Assembly: GCA_023430045.1 (NCBI GenBank) | Contig: JAEZCF010000016.1 | Location: 1-37,063 of the forward strand | DNA length: 37,063 nt | Reading direction: 5' to 3' | DNA from: Pseudomonadota bacterium | GTDB lineage: Bacteria; Pseudomonadota; Gammaproteobacteria; Xanthomonadales; Xanthomonadaceae | Shown: one piece after another, positions 8,901 to 20,105 of the stretch | Layout: each line of letters opens with the position of its first letter | How positions within the stretch are numbered: the first letter of the stretch is position 1 | Notes under the pieces: model-generated | Seen by the model: the letters and a program-made list of their open reading frames with translations, nothing else | What the model was told of the DNA's origin: nothing | Database searches by the model: none | Program-made: the position numbers and the translations under genes

Positions 8901-9914
8901 ATGTTCCAGACCGATCCGCATGTGGCACTGCAGGGATTTTTCGACGCAGGATGGATGCTGCCGCTGATGACCGCCATCAGCACGCTGGGCTACGCCACCG
9001 CCTACATGGTGTTGATCGCGGTGTGCGCCTTCGGCCTGCGGCTGCGGGCCGGCCTGATGATCCTGCTGGCGGTCCTGCTGATGTCGGGGGTGTCGTCAAT
9101 GGTCAAACAGGCCACCGACCTGCCCCGCCCCAGCGACATCGATGCACGCGTGCTGGACAAGGGCCGCAGCGGGCGGGCACTGCTCGACGATGGCACGGTG
9201 CCGGGCTTCTGGTCGCTGCCATCGGATGAAGCGGTCGCCCGGTTCCGCGCCCGGGACCATCGCGATCCCGGATTCCTCAGCGGCCATGTCGGCGCGGCCA
9301 GTGCCGCCTGCATGGCGCTCCTGCTTGGTTTCGGCGTGCGCGGCAGGGCCGGGCGGCTGGCCCTGGTGCTCGGCTGGCCCCTGCTGATGGCGCTGTCGCG
9401 CATGTATCTCGGGCGACATTTCCTGGCCGATGTGATGTCCGGATGGCTGGCAGGCCTGGCCGTCGCGACGCTGGCCTGCTGGCTGTTGCCACGCGCGCCG
9501 GTCGCAGCGGGCAACCGTCGGCGACTGGTCTCGATCGGCCTGCTGGCAGCGCTATGGACCGGCGTGGCCAGTGCGTCGACATGGATCGAGGTCGATGCCG
9601 CCGGGCAACTGGCTGGCCTGTTCGTGGTGCTGCTGATACTGCAGTGGCGCGGCTGGCCGGACGACCCGCACCGGCTCTGGCAGCGGATCGCACTGCCGCT
9701 GGCGTTCATCGCCATCAGCCTGGCGACCGGACGCATCCTGCACGCCGTTGACGGTGCCCTGTCCCTGCCGGACCTGCGGATCACCGGCATCTTCTGGCAT
9801 GCCCTGGGCATCACACTGGTGATGCTGCTCACGCTGGCACTGTCCGCCGCCCTGTCCACAGGCCACCGCAGGTCCGCCACGCGGAAGGCCCAGGACAATA
9901 GACAGCCGGGCTAG
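8901..9914 (+). CDS. PAP2-family phosphatase with an extra C-terminal membrane region
   Basis: 337 residues. All three PAP2 motifs are present: KQATDLPRP (K-x6-RP, from residue 69), LSGHVGA (SGH) and SRMYLGRHFLAD (SR-x5-H-x3-D). It should therefore be an active membrane phosphatase, on a lipid phosphate or undecaprenyl pyrophosphate type substrate. Usual PAP2 proteins are about 200-250 aa. Here residues from about 205 add roughly 130 residues with three or four more hydrophobic helices. It starts directly after the acyltransferase stop, suggesting joint work on an envelope lipid or a lipid-linked glycan. Confidence 0.9.
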   Translation: MFQTDPHVALQGFFDAGWMLPLMTAISTLGYATAYMVLIAVCAFGLRLRAGLMILLAVLLMSGVSSMVKQATDLPRPSDIDARVLDKGRSGRALLDDGTVPGFWSLPSDEAVARFRARDHRDPGFLSGHVGAASAACMALLLGFGVRGRAGRLALVLGWPLLMALSRMYLGRHFLADVMSGWLAGLAVATLACWLLPRAPVAAGNRRRLVSIGLLAALWTGVASASTWIEVDAAGQLAGLFVVLLILQWRGWPDDPHRLWQRIALPLAFIAISLATGRILHAVDGALSLPDLRITGIFWHALGITLVMLLTLALSAALSTGHRRSATRKAQDNRQPG

Positions 9915-9959
9915 TGCCTGCGCACCATGATGACCTGTTCCTTCGCGACGGTTGCACTG

Positions 9960-11003
9960 ATGCGTCCATTGACCTGTGCCGTACTGCTGCTGGCAGCCGG
10001 CTCCGCCCAGGCGCTGCCTGCTTCGTCCCCGTTCAATCATGGAGACTGGGAAATCGTCTGTGACAACACCGGCACCTGCCGCGCTGCGGGCTATGGCGCC
10101 GAAGACGGGACGAACGGCTTCAGTCTTCTGCTGGAACGGGCGGCCGGATCGCACACTCCGGTGAAAGCCCGCCTGCGCTTCGGCGGCTTCGACGAAGCCG
10201 ATGTGCCGCAAGGCCCGCTGCGTCTGTTCATTGGTCGCAGGGATCTTGGAGTGCTGGACGATGCAACCGATGACGTGATCGTTCCTGCCACCCACCAGCT
10301 CGCCGCCGTGTTGCGGGCCCTGCCCGGTCGCACGGCGATGTTCATCCGGTCCAGCGACGGCCGGCGCTGGCCGGTGCCTTCCAACGGTGCAAGCGCGGTG
10401 CTGCTGCGCATGGACGACATGCAGGGGCGCCTGGATACGCCTGGCGCACTGGTGCGCAAGGGAACGCGCTCCGAAGACCAGGTGCCTGCGGCCGTGCCGG
10501 CCCCGACCATCAGCCCGTCGCCGGCGCTGGCGGCCACCCGCCCGGCCGACGCGGCACTGCTCGATGATGAACGCCTTCGTGCGGCACTGCTCGCCACGCT
10601 GGGCGCTGACGAGGAATGCCGCAGCCTGTCGGCGGACGAGCAGGACCTCCCGCCGATGGAAGTCGAACGTCTGGACGCCGATCATCTGCTGGTCAGCGCA
10701 ACCTGCTGGCGCGGCGCCTACAACACCGGCACGGGCTACTGGGTCATCCGCGGCACTGCGCCCTGGCAACCGGTGCAGGTAACGTTGGACGCATCGGAAT
10801 TCCAGCGGGACACGGCCACCATCTCCGCCGTACAGAAGGGCCGCGGCCTGGGCGACTGCTACTGGAGCGCGCGCTGGCGTTGGGATGGCACGCGCTTCCA
10901 GCACGTCCATGAACAGACCACCGGCATGTGCCGGGGCTATGTCGGCGGCGCGTGGGAACTGCCAACGTGGGTCACCGCCGGCTCATCGACAGGCAACCCG
11001 TAG
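9960..11003 (+). CDS. Secreted DUF1176-family protein
   Basis: 347 residues from ATG 9960. This start gives a clear signal peptide (MRPLTCAVLLLAAGSAQA); ATGs at 9927 and 9930 lie upstream in frame. The mature protein begins near HGDWEIVCDNTGTCRAAGY and has Cys pairs and the GRGLGDCYWSARWRW and GMCRGY segments typical of DUF1176 proteins, which are periplasmic and of unknown function. A Pro/Ala linker sits near the middle. It is third in the plus-strand cassette, 45 bases after the PAP2 gene. The stop TAG is the TAG of a GTAG (11000-11003) that opens a degenerate inverted repeat shared with the recJ 3' end. Confidence 0.85.
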   Translation: MRPLTCAVLLLAAGSAQALPASSPFNHGDWEIVCDNTGTCRAAGYGAEDGTNGFSLLLERAAGSHTPVKARLRFGGFDEADVPQGPLRLFIGRRDLGVLDDATDDVIVPATHQLAAVLRALPGRTAMFIRSSDGRRWPVPSNGASAVLLRMDDMQGRLDTPGALVRKGTRSEDQVPAAVPAPTISPSPALAATRPADAALLDDERLRAALLATLGADEECRSLSADEQDLPPMEVERLDADHLLVSATCWRGAYNTGTGYWVIRGTAPWQPVQVTLDASEFQRDTATISAVQKGRGLGDCYWSARWRWDGTRFQHVHEQTTGMCRGYVGGAWELPTWVTAGSSTGNP

Positions 11004-11060
11004 CGCCACAGGGGGGCGCCGCGCGCCGATGCCCTGGCCCCGGCTGCGTCCGGCGCCTAC
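11000..11060. repeat. GTAG...CTAC bounded element joining two convergent gene ends
   Basis: A 61-base segment begins GTAGCGCC and ends GGCGCCTAC, so both ends read GTAG outward. The plus-strand GTAG contains the DUF1176 stop codon and the minus-strand GTAG contains the recJ stop codon. The internal stems are poor compared with the other clusters, so this is either a decayed SMAG pair or a coincidence helped by GC-rich sequence. Confidence 0.45.
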
Positions 11061-12814
11061 ACCGGCTGGCAATGCTCCACGATCAGCTGGATCGCGCTGC
11101 CGCCGCGGTAGTCGTCGCAGGCCAGTCGATACGCCACATGGACGTGCCGTGGCGGTGCATTGCCATTCCATCCGCCAAAGTGGATGGCGTTGAGCACGCC
11201 CGCCATGCCGGCATGGCGCAGCTCAAGCTTCAGGTGGCGCTCCTTCAGCACGCGCCAGTTGGCCACCTCGAAATGGCCATCGAACAGTGGCTCGGGGAAG
11301 CCCTGCCCCCAGGGTCCTGCAAGGCGCAATGCCTCGGCATGGCGATGGTCCAGCTCGTCCGCGCCCAGTTCGCCATCACTGACCATCTGCTGCTGCAGCA
11401 TCGCCGGGTCCACCATCTGCCGCACGGCATCGGCGAACGCCGCCTCGAAGCCGGTGACGTTGTCGCGGTGCAGGCTCAGGCCGGCCGCCATGGCATGCCC
11501 GCCGAAGCGATCGATCATGCCCGGATGCAGGGCATCCACACGCGCCATCGCGTCACGGATATGCAGGCCGGGGATGGATCGCGCCGAACCCCGCAGCGCC
11601 GTACTGCCCGGCTCCGCCGGCGCGAAGGCGACCACCGGGCGGTGCAGCCGATCCTTCATCTTCGAGGCCACCAGCCCGACCACTCCGGGATGCCAGTCGG
11701 CATCGAACAGCACGGCCGTCAGCGGCCGTTCGCCTCGCGTATCCAACACCACGCGCGCGACCGCCTTCTCCGCATCATCGGTCATGACCTGCTGCACGGC
11801 ACGCCGTTCGGCGTTGATCTGCTCCAGCGTCGCGGCAATACCGCGTGCCTCATGCGGTTCTTCGCTGAGCAGCAGCGCGATGCCCAGTGCCATGTCTTCC
11901 AGGCGACCGGCCGCGTTCAACCGCGGGCCCAGTGCAAAACCGATATCGGTCGCGGTCAGCCGCCGTGTGTCACGACCACTGGCTTCGATGAGCGCGTTGA
12001 GGCCGATGCAGCCCTGGCCGTTGCGCAGGCGCCGCAGCCCGGCGCTGACCAGTGCGCGGTTGTTCGCATCCAGCGCGACCAGGTCGGCCACGGTGCCGAC
12101 CGCCACCAGGTCCAGCAGGGTGGAAAGATCGGGGCCGTTGCCGGCGCCGAACGCACCAGCCGTGCGCAGATGACGCCGCAGCGCCAGCAGCACATAGAAG
12201 ATCACGCCCACACCGGCCAGCGATTTGCTGGGGAACGCATCGCCCTCCAGGTTCGGGTCGACGATGACATCGGCCGGCGGCAGGGTCGGGCCGGGCAGAT
12301 GGTGGTCGGTGACCAGCACCTGCCAGCCACGCGCCTTGGCCGCAGCCACGCCGGCGTGGCAGGCGATGCCATGGTCCACCGTGACCAGCAGGTGCGGTTC
12401 CAGAGCCGCCAGTTCGTCCACCAGCGAAGGCGACAGGCCATAGCCATGCACCCTGCGGTTGGGCACCGCATGCACCACGTCATGCGCACCGAGCATGCGC
12501 AGCCCGCGCACGCCGACCGCGCACGCGGTGGCACCATCGCAGTCGAAGTCGCCGACCACCAGGATGCGCCGGCGTTGTGCGATGGCGTCGGCAAGCAGCT
12601 GCACCGCACCGTCCATGCCGCTCATCAGATCTGGCGGCAGCAGGCTGGCCAGCTTCGGCAGCGCCAGTTCGGGGCTGGTGGCACCACGGCTGGCATACAG
12701 CCGGGCCAGCAACGGCAGCGTGCCATCAGGCCACGGCGTGCAGGTCACCGGATCGCGGCGGCGGATGAGTGGGGTTGCGGAAACAGGCGACGCGGCTGCG
12801 GCGGCAAGGGACAT
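11057..12814 (-). CDS. recJ: Single-stranded-DNA-specific 5'-3' exonuclease RecJ
   Basis: Degrades single-stranded DNA in recombination and mismatch or base-excision repair. 585 residues from ATG 12814 (MSLAAAAASPVS). The 40-residue extension upstream reads through repeat DNA and is rejected. DHH-family motifs are intact: VVGDFDCDGATA, VTVDHG, VTDHHLPG and LGPRLNAAGRLEDM, with the C-terminal DHHA1/OB region including GGHAMAAG. It follows rpfE on the same strand behind a four-unit SMAG cluster. The stop TAG is inside a GTAG. In E. coli recJ is directly followed by prfB and lysS. Here they are separated by the plus-strand cassette and rpfD. Confidence 0.95.
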   Translation of the reverse strand: MSLAAAAASPVSATPLIRRRDPVTCTPWPDGTLPLLARLYASRGATSPELALPKLASLLPPDLMSGMDGAVQLLADAIAQRRRILVVGDFDCDGATACAVGVRGLRMLGAHDVVHAVPNRRVHGYGLSPSLVDELAALEPHLLVTVDHGIACHAGVAAAKARGWQVLVTDHHLPGPTLPPADVIVDPNLEGDAFPSKSLAGVGVIFYVLLALRRHLRTAGAFGAGNGPDLSTLLDLVAVGTVADLVALDANNRALVSAGLRRLRNGQGCIGLNALIEASGRDTRRLTATDIGFALGPRLNAAGRLEDMALGIALLLSEEPHEARGIAATLEQINAERRAVQQVMTDDAEKAVARVVLDTRGERPLTAVLFDADWHPGVVGLVASKMKDRLHRPVVAFAPAEPGSTALRGSARSIPGLHIRDAMARVDALHPGMIDRFGGHAMAAGLSLHRDNVTGFEAAFADAVRQMVDPAMLQQQMVSDGELGADELDHRHAEALRLAGPWGQGFPEPLFDGHFEVANWRVLKERHLKLELRHAGMAGVLNAIHFGGWNGNAPPRHVHVAYRLACDDYRGGSAIQLIVEHCQPV

Positions 12815-12865
12815 CGGCGGCGCCGGATTGCGAAGGACACCATGATGATAACGCGTGCGCGCCGC

Positions 12866-13002
12866 GTAGAGCCGGGCTCTGCCCGGCTGATCAGACACGT
12901 AGCGCCGGGCTTGGCCCGGCGGGTGCATCATCACGCAGCGGGGCAGAGCCCCGCTCTACACGGCTGAGACTCATCGCACAGCGGGGCAGAGCCCCGATCT
13001 AC
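12866..13002. repeat. SMAG cluster of four units between rpfE and recJ
   Basis: Two plus-oriented units (GTAG at 12866 and 12899), then two minus-oriented units (GTAG ending at 12959 and 13002). The stems differ but pair perfectly or nearly so: GCCGGGC with GCCCGGC and GCGGGGC with GCCCCGC, around a TCT loop in most units. The outermost GTAGs face outward. The right-hand GTAG (13002-12999) provides the rpfE stop codon. Units of this type are SMAG/REP elements and can form RNA hairpins in the rpfE-recJ transcript. Confidence 0.92.
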
Positions 13003-13949
13003 CCGACCGTCGGCGCGTGCAGCTGCAGCGGCTTCTTCCAGAAACGCCAGCGCTGGGCACGGTCGATACGCACCTGCAGGCCATCTTCGAAATCCAGCAG
13101 CAGTGCGTGCAGCTCGCCGCGCGCCAGGGCCGCCAGCAGCGGCCGGATCGCGCCTTCGCCCAGTTGCTGCAGCGACCGCAGCGCGCGCAGGTCCACCAGG
13201 GCATCCACTGCCTGCTCACCACCGTCCTGTACGCCCGCCGCCTGCGCAAGCGCGCGCAGCAGCGCATCGCGGCTGCGTACCTGCGCATGCGATGTGGTCA
13301 CCCGTGCAGGCAATCTGCCCGCGCCCCAGAACCACAGCGAGTTGATCGGCTGCATGCCCTGCGCGGCACGATGCTGGTTCCATGGATGCGTATGCAGCAC
13401 CACCTGGACGTCGGTCAGCAACGCGCGCCAGCGGCGACCCTCCTGCCCCCCAGGCAGATGCGCGAACAGGTCATCGCCCAGCACATCGTCCGGGTCGGCG
13501 AACGCCGGAAGCACCATGTCCTGCGGTACGCGCAGGTACCAGCGCGACGGCATCGGTGCATCCAGCAGCAGGCCGACATCGGCGAACAGCGGCTGCAACG
13601 CGGGCAGCAGCGCCTGCGCGGCGTCGTCGCCCAGCCGCAGCGTGTCGCCGTGGCCCATCATCCGCGCACCGTGCATGTCCGGCACCATGCAGGCCGGATC
13701 GGCCCGCAGCCAGGCAGATCCACCCGCATCACCGGCATCCAGCTGACGGGTCAACGCCGCCACCGGCCAGGCGGTGGCATCGCCGGCATCGGCCCTCATG
13801 TCGACCACGAAATGCCGACGCAGCTGTGCCTGTCCGCCCTGTTCCACCGTGTGATGCACGGCGCGCCCAAAGGCGCGCGCTACATCGTCCGGCCAGGCTG
13901 CCGCGGCGAAGCGGGTGCGCGCGGGCAGCAGCAGCGTGGCCGTGGACAT
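12999..13949 (-). CDS. rpfE: RpfE-like protein, phosphoglycerate mutase-related
   Basis: 316 residues, no signal peptide or membrane segment. The position (greA-rpfE-recJ, three bases after greA) and sequence style match RpfE of Xanthomonas, which is often annotated as a regulator and is distantly related to phosphoglycerate mutase/phosphatase proteins. Recognisable parts are a central MVPDMHGARMMGHGDTLRL segment and a C-terminal VRIDRAQRWRFWKKP. I cannot name catalytic residues with confidence. The name rests mainly on synteny. Its stop codon is part of a SMAG repeat. Confidence 0.75.
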   Translation of the reverse strand: MSTATLLLPARTRFAAAAWPDDVARAFGRAVHHTVEQGGQAQLRRHFVVDMRADAGDATAWPVAALTRQLDAGDAGGSAWLRADPACMVPDMHGARMMGHGDTLRLGDDAAQALLPALQPLFADVGLLLDAPMPSRWYLRVPQDMVLPAFADPDDVLGDDLFAHLPGGQEGRRWRALLTDVQVVLHTHPWNQHRAAQGMQPINSLWFWGAGRLPARVTTSHAQVRSRDALLRALAQAAGVQDGGEQAVDALVDLRALRSLQQLGEGAIRPLLAALARGELHALLLDFEDGLQVRIDRAQRWRFWKKPLQLHAPTVG

Positions 13950-13952
13950 CGA

Positions 13953-14425
13953 TCAGCCTGCGTAACGGACGCTGACGATCTCGTACTCGCGCTGGCCGGC
14001 CGGGGCATCGATGGTGATGCTGTCGCCTTCCAGCTTGCCGATCATCGCGCGTGCCACCGGCGAGGAAATCGCGATCAGGCCGAGCTTGATGTCCGCTTCC
14101 AGGTCACCAACGATCTGGTAGGTCTTTTCTTCGTCGGTTTCCACGTCGGCCAGCTGCACGGTGGCGCCGAACACCACCTTGGAACCGGCGTTGAGCTTGC
14201 TGACATCGATGATCTCGGCGTGCGACAACTCACCTTCCAGCTGCTTGATGCGGCCTTCGATGAAGCCCTGCTCCTCGCGCGCGGCATGGTACTCGGCGTT
14301 TTCCTTCAGGTCACCGTGCTCGCGCGCTTCGGCGATGGCCGCGATGACCTTGGGGCGTTTGACCGACTTCAGGTGGTCAAGCTCGTCGCGCAGCTTCTGC
14401 GCGCCTTTCAGGGTGATGGGAGCTC

Positions 14426-14429
<4 letters not shown>
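13953..14429 (-). CDS. greA: Transcription elongation factor GreA
   Basis: Rescues backtracked RNA polymerase by stimulating transcript cleavage. 158 residues, the standard length. The N-terminal coiled coil (APITLKGAQKLRDELDHLK to EEQGFIEGRIKQLE) includes the acidic tip region DLKENAEYHAAREEQ. The C-terminal FKBP-like domain ends GQREYEIVSVRYA. The ATG overlaps the carB stop as ATGA (14429-14426), so translation is coupled to carB. greA as the distal gene of a carAB operon is also known in Pseudomonas. Confidence 0.97.
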
Positions 14430-17668
<3,239 letters not shown>

Positions 17669-17785
17669 TGTCTTCTCTAGGTCGGTGCAGCGTGTCTGGG
17701 GGAGTGATCGCACGCTGTCGATCAGGAATCTTCCGCGGCTGCGGCATCACGCACGTGCGCGACGCTGCAGGAGGCTGCGGCCAGC

Positions 17786-17822
17786 CAGGGAGGTCGCCGG
17801 CATCCACCGGCGCCGCTCCCTG
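17786..17822 (-). other. Intercistronic hairpin between carA and carB
   Basis: On the minus strand, five bases after the carA stop, CAGGGAG pairs with CTCCCTG and encloses a second stem GCCGG-TGGATG-CCGGC. There is no T tract. It may stabilise carA mRNA or tune the CarA:CarB ratio. No credible small gene fills the 159-base gap, unlike the carA-orf-carB order reported in Pseudomonas aeruginosa. Confidence 0.55.
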
Positions 17823-17827
17823 CAGGC

Positions 17828-18958
17828 TCAGGCCCTGGCCTCGGCCATCAGGGTCACGAAACGGTCGAACAGCGGACCGACATCGGTCGGTCCCGGCGAC
17901 GCTTCCGGGTGGCCCTGGAACGAGAACGCCGGCTCGGCGGTGCGCGCGATGCGCTGGTTGGTGCCGTCGAACAGCGAACGGTGGGTGACGCGCAGGCTGG
18001 CCGGCAGGGTGCTTTCATCCACCGCGAAGCCATGGTTCTGCGAGGTGATCATCACCCGGCCGCTGTCCAGGTCCTGCACCGGATGGTTGGCACCATGGTG
18101 GCCGTGGCCCATCTTCACGGTCTTCGCGCCCGAGGCCAGCGCCAGCAGCTGGTGGCCCAGGCAGATGCCGAAGGTCGGCACCCTGGCGTCCAGGCAGGCC
18201 TTGATCGCATCGATCGCGTAATCACAGGGTTCCGGATCGCCCGGGCCGTTGGACAGGAACACGCCATCCGGCTTCAGCGCCAGTACTTCGGCGGCCGGGG
18301 TCTGCGCCGGCACCACGGTGACCTCGCAGCCGCGCTCGGCCAGCATGCGCAGGATGTTGGTCTTCACGCCGTAATCGTAGGCCACCACCCGGTACTGCGA
18401 CGGCACGCTGACGAATGCGTTGGCGTCCAGGTCCAGCTGGCCCTCGTTCCAGCGGTAGGTGTTCTCGGTGGAAACCACCTTGGCCAGGTCCATGCCCTTC
18501 AGGCCGGGGAACTTGCGCGCCGCTTCCAGCGCCTTCTGCACGTCGATGCCCTCGCCCGCCATCAGCGCGCCGTTCTGGGCGCCCTTCTCGCGCAGGATGC
18601 GGGTGAGCCTGCGGGTGTCGATGCCGGCGATGGCCACCACGCCACGCTGGATCAGCCAGTCCTGCAGCGATACCTGGTTGCGCCAGCTGCTCGGGCGGCG
18701 CGGCACGTCACGCACGATCAGGCCGGCGGACCAGACCTTCGACGCTTCGTCGTCCTGGTCGGTCATGCCGGTATTGCCGATATGCGGGTAGGTCAGCGTG
18801 ACCATCTGCCGGGCGTAGGAGGGATCGGTCAGCACTTCCTGGTAACCGGTCATGGCGGTGTTGAACACCACTTCGCCGACGGACAGGCCGGGCGCGCCTA
18901 CGGATTCGCCCTCGAATACGGTGCCGTCTTCGAGGACGAGGATTGCGGCTTGGGTCAC
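17828..18958 (-). CDS. carA: Carbamoyl-phosphate synthase small (glutaminase) subunit
   Basis: Hydrolyses glutamine and channels ammonia to CarB. 376 residues. The N-terminal CPSase domain contains FNTAMTGYQEVLTDPSY. The C-terminal class I glutamine amidotransferase domain has the triad Cys266 (FGICLGHQ), His350 and Glu352 (GHPEASPGP). The start MTQAAILVLEDG is the standard N-terminus, preceded by a modest GTGAG ribosome site. The leader upstream holds a good -10 box and a terminator-like hairpin, so this is probably the first gene of carA-carB-greA-rpfE-recJ rather than a downstream gene of dapB. Confidence 0.98.
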   Translation of the reverse strand: MTQAAILVLEDGTVFEGESVGAPGLSVGEVVFNTAMTGYQEVLTDPSYARQMVTLTYPHIGNTGMTDQDDEASKVWSAGLIVRDVPRRPSSWRNQVSLQDWLIQRGVVAIAGIDTRRLTRILREKGAQNGALMAGEGIDVQKALEAARKFPGLKGMDLAKVVSTENTYRWNEGQLDLDANAFVSVPSQYRVVAYDYGVKTNILRMLAERGCEVTVVPAQTPAAEVLALKPDGVFLSNGPGDPEPCDYAIDAIKACLDARVPTFGICLGHQLLALASGAKTVKMGHGHHGANHPVQDLDSGRVMITSQNHGFAVDESTLPASLRVTHRSLFDGTNQRIARTAEPAFSFQGHPEASPGPTDVGPLFDRFVTLMAEARA

Positions 18959-19026
18959 GGAAATCTCACTTTGGCTACCGAGGGGTACCGAAGGTCACGC
19001 CTGCGCTCACGGTGAAAACCGGTTGC

Positions 19027-19061
19027 AAAAAAGCGCGGACGTACGGTTCAGGACCGGTCCG
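19027..19061 (-). terminator. Putative transcription attenuator in the carA leader
   Basis: On the minus strand: CGGAC-CGGT-CCTGA-ACCG-TAC-GTCCG, then CGC and a run of six T (19032-19027). The stem is two helices with a three-base bulge. It sits about 20-50 bases after the expected transcription start and about 70 bases before the carA ATG. An alternative self-pairing GGACCGGTCC (19060-19051) overlaps the left arm and could act as an antiterminator. No leader peptide ORF is obvious. Confidence 0.5.
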
Positions 19062-19085
19062 GCTGTCGTGTTTCGGCGAGTGCGA

Positions 19086-19091
19086 ATTGTA
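19086..19091 (-). promoter_or_regulatory. Probable carA -10 box
   Basis: TACAAT on the minus strand, one mismatch from the sigma-70 -10 consensus. It is placed to start transcription near 19079, just ahead of the attenuator-like hairpin. The -35 region (around 19110-19115) is weak. Confidence 0.5.
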
Positions 19092-19141
19092 GACCCAAGC
19101 GGGTTCCAGCGCCAGAGGCGCTGCGGTAGAGACAGCGTCAG

Positions 19142-19204
19142 GTAGAGCGGGGCTCTGCCCCGCTGGTGGCCACCACGCATCAGCCGGGCAGAGCCCGGCT
19201 CTAC
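19142..19204. repeat. SMAG inverted pair between dapB and carA
   Basis: A 63-base unit: plus-oriented GTAGAGCGGGGCTCTGCCCCGC (from 19142), then a minus-oriented copy with GCCGGGC/GCCCGGC stem whose GTAG is at 19204-19201. Both GTAG ends face outward. The right GTAG carries the dapB stop codon. This is the simplest two-unit form in the window. Confidence 0.93.
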
Positions 19205-19935
19205 GTGGCCGCAGGCGCTTCCAGCAGATCCCGCACCCGGTAGCTGCCCGCATCCCGCCCGTTCAGCTTCTGCGCCACGAACAGCGCGCCACGCGCGAAA
19301 ATATCGCGGTTGGTGGCCCGGTGCACCAGTTCGATGCGCTCGCCCAGCCCCGTGAACTGCACCAGATGCTCGCCGACGATGTCGCCCGCGCGCAGGCTGG
19401 CGTAATGCGGTGTTGCCCCACCGCGCTGCGCGGCGGCCCCCAGTGTCAGCGCGGTGCCCGAAGGCGCGTCCTGCTTGCGCGTATGGTGTGCTTCAACGAT
19501 GTCGCAGTCCCAGCCGGCCACCGCCTGCGCCGCCCGCTCGACCAGCTCATCCAGCACGGCGACGCCCAGGCTGAAATTGGAGGCCCACACCAGCGGAATC
19601 CGGCCCGCCGCGGCATCCAGCGCGACACGCTGGGCCTCCTGCAGGCCGGTGGTGCCTGAGACCAGCGCGGCGCCACGCTCCACGCACAGCGCCAGGAGGG
19701 CGTCAAAGCCTTCCGGCAGGCTGAAGTCGATCGCCACGTCGAACACCGGCGCGCCGTGCAGCTCGCTGGCGGCGAAGTGTGGAACGCCATCCACCACGCG
19801 TTGTGCGGGCGCCCGACCGGTATAGGCGGCGACCACGTTGAACGTATCCGGCCGGTCGGCGGCCAGTCGCAGCAGGGCCTGGCCCATGCGCCCGGAAGCG
19901 CCGTGGATGAGCAATCGCAGGGGAGTCTGGTTCAT
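19201..19935 (-). CDS. dapB: 4-hydroxy-tetrahydrodipicolinate reductase
   Basis: Second step of the diaminopimelate/lysine branch, NAD(P)H dependent. 244 residues from ATG 19935 (MNQTPLRLLIHGASGRMGQALL). An ATG at 19992 adds 19 residues that are poorly conserved in style, and neither start has a strong ribosome site. The Rossmann glycine motif HGASGRMG and the catalytic loop EAHHTRKQDAPSGTAL are intact. The length is slightly short compared with about 270 aa in E. coli. The C-terminus ends RVRDLLEAPAAT at a TAG that belongs to a SMAG repeat. It is divergent from the response regulator at 20106. Confidence 0.96.
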   Translation of the reverse strand: MNQTPLRLLIHGASGRMGQALLRLAADRPDTFNVVAAYTGRAPAQRVVDGVPHFAASELHGAPVFDVAIDFSLPEGFDALLALCVERGAALVSGTTGLQEAQRVALDAAAGRIPLVWASNFSLGVAVLDELVERAAQAVAGWDCDIVEAHHTRKQDAPSGTALTLGAAAQRGGATPHYASLRAGDIVGEHLVQFTGLGERIELVHRATNRDIFARGALFVAQKLNGRDAGSYRVRDLLEAPAAT

Positions 19936-20105
19936 CCGGCAAAGGCTAGCGCCTGCCTGCCGGTTTGCACAGGGCCGCGCCGCCGGTTTCATGTGGTCGG
20001 TGCCACACTGGAACCCGCATGCCCACGCCGCTGCAGCGCAGACACATCATTCACGCCCGCCAAGGACACTGGCAGGCGCCGCACCCCGCAAGGACACCCT
20101 GCACG

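Noticed and set aside
17669..17827. Small gene between carA and carB, as in Pseudomonas aeruginosa
   Set aside because: No open frame with a start, ribosome site and coding character is visible in the 159 bases.
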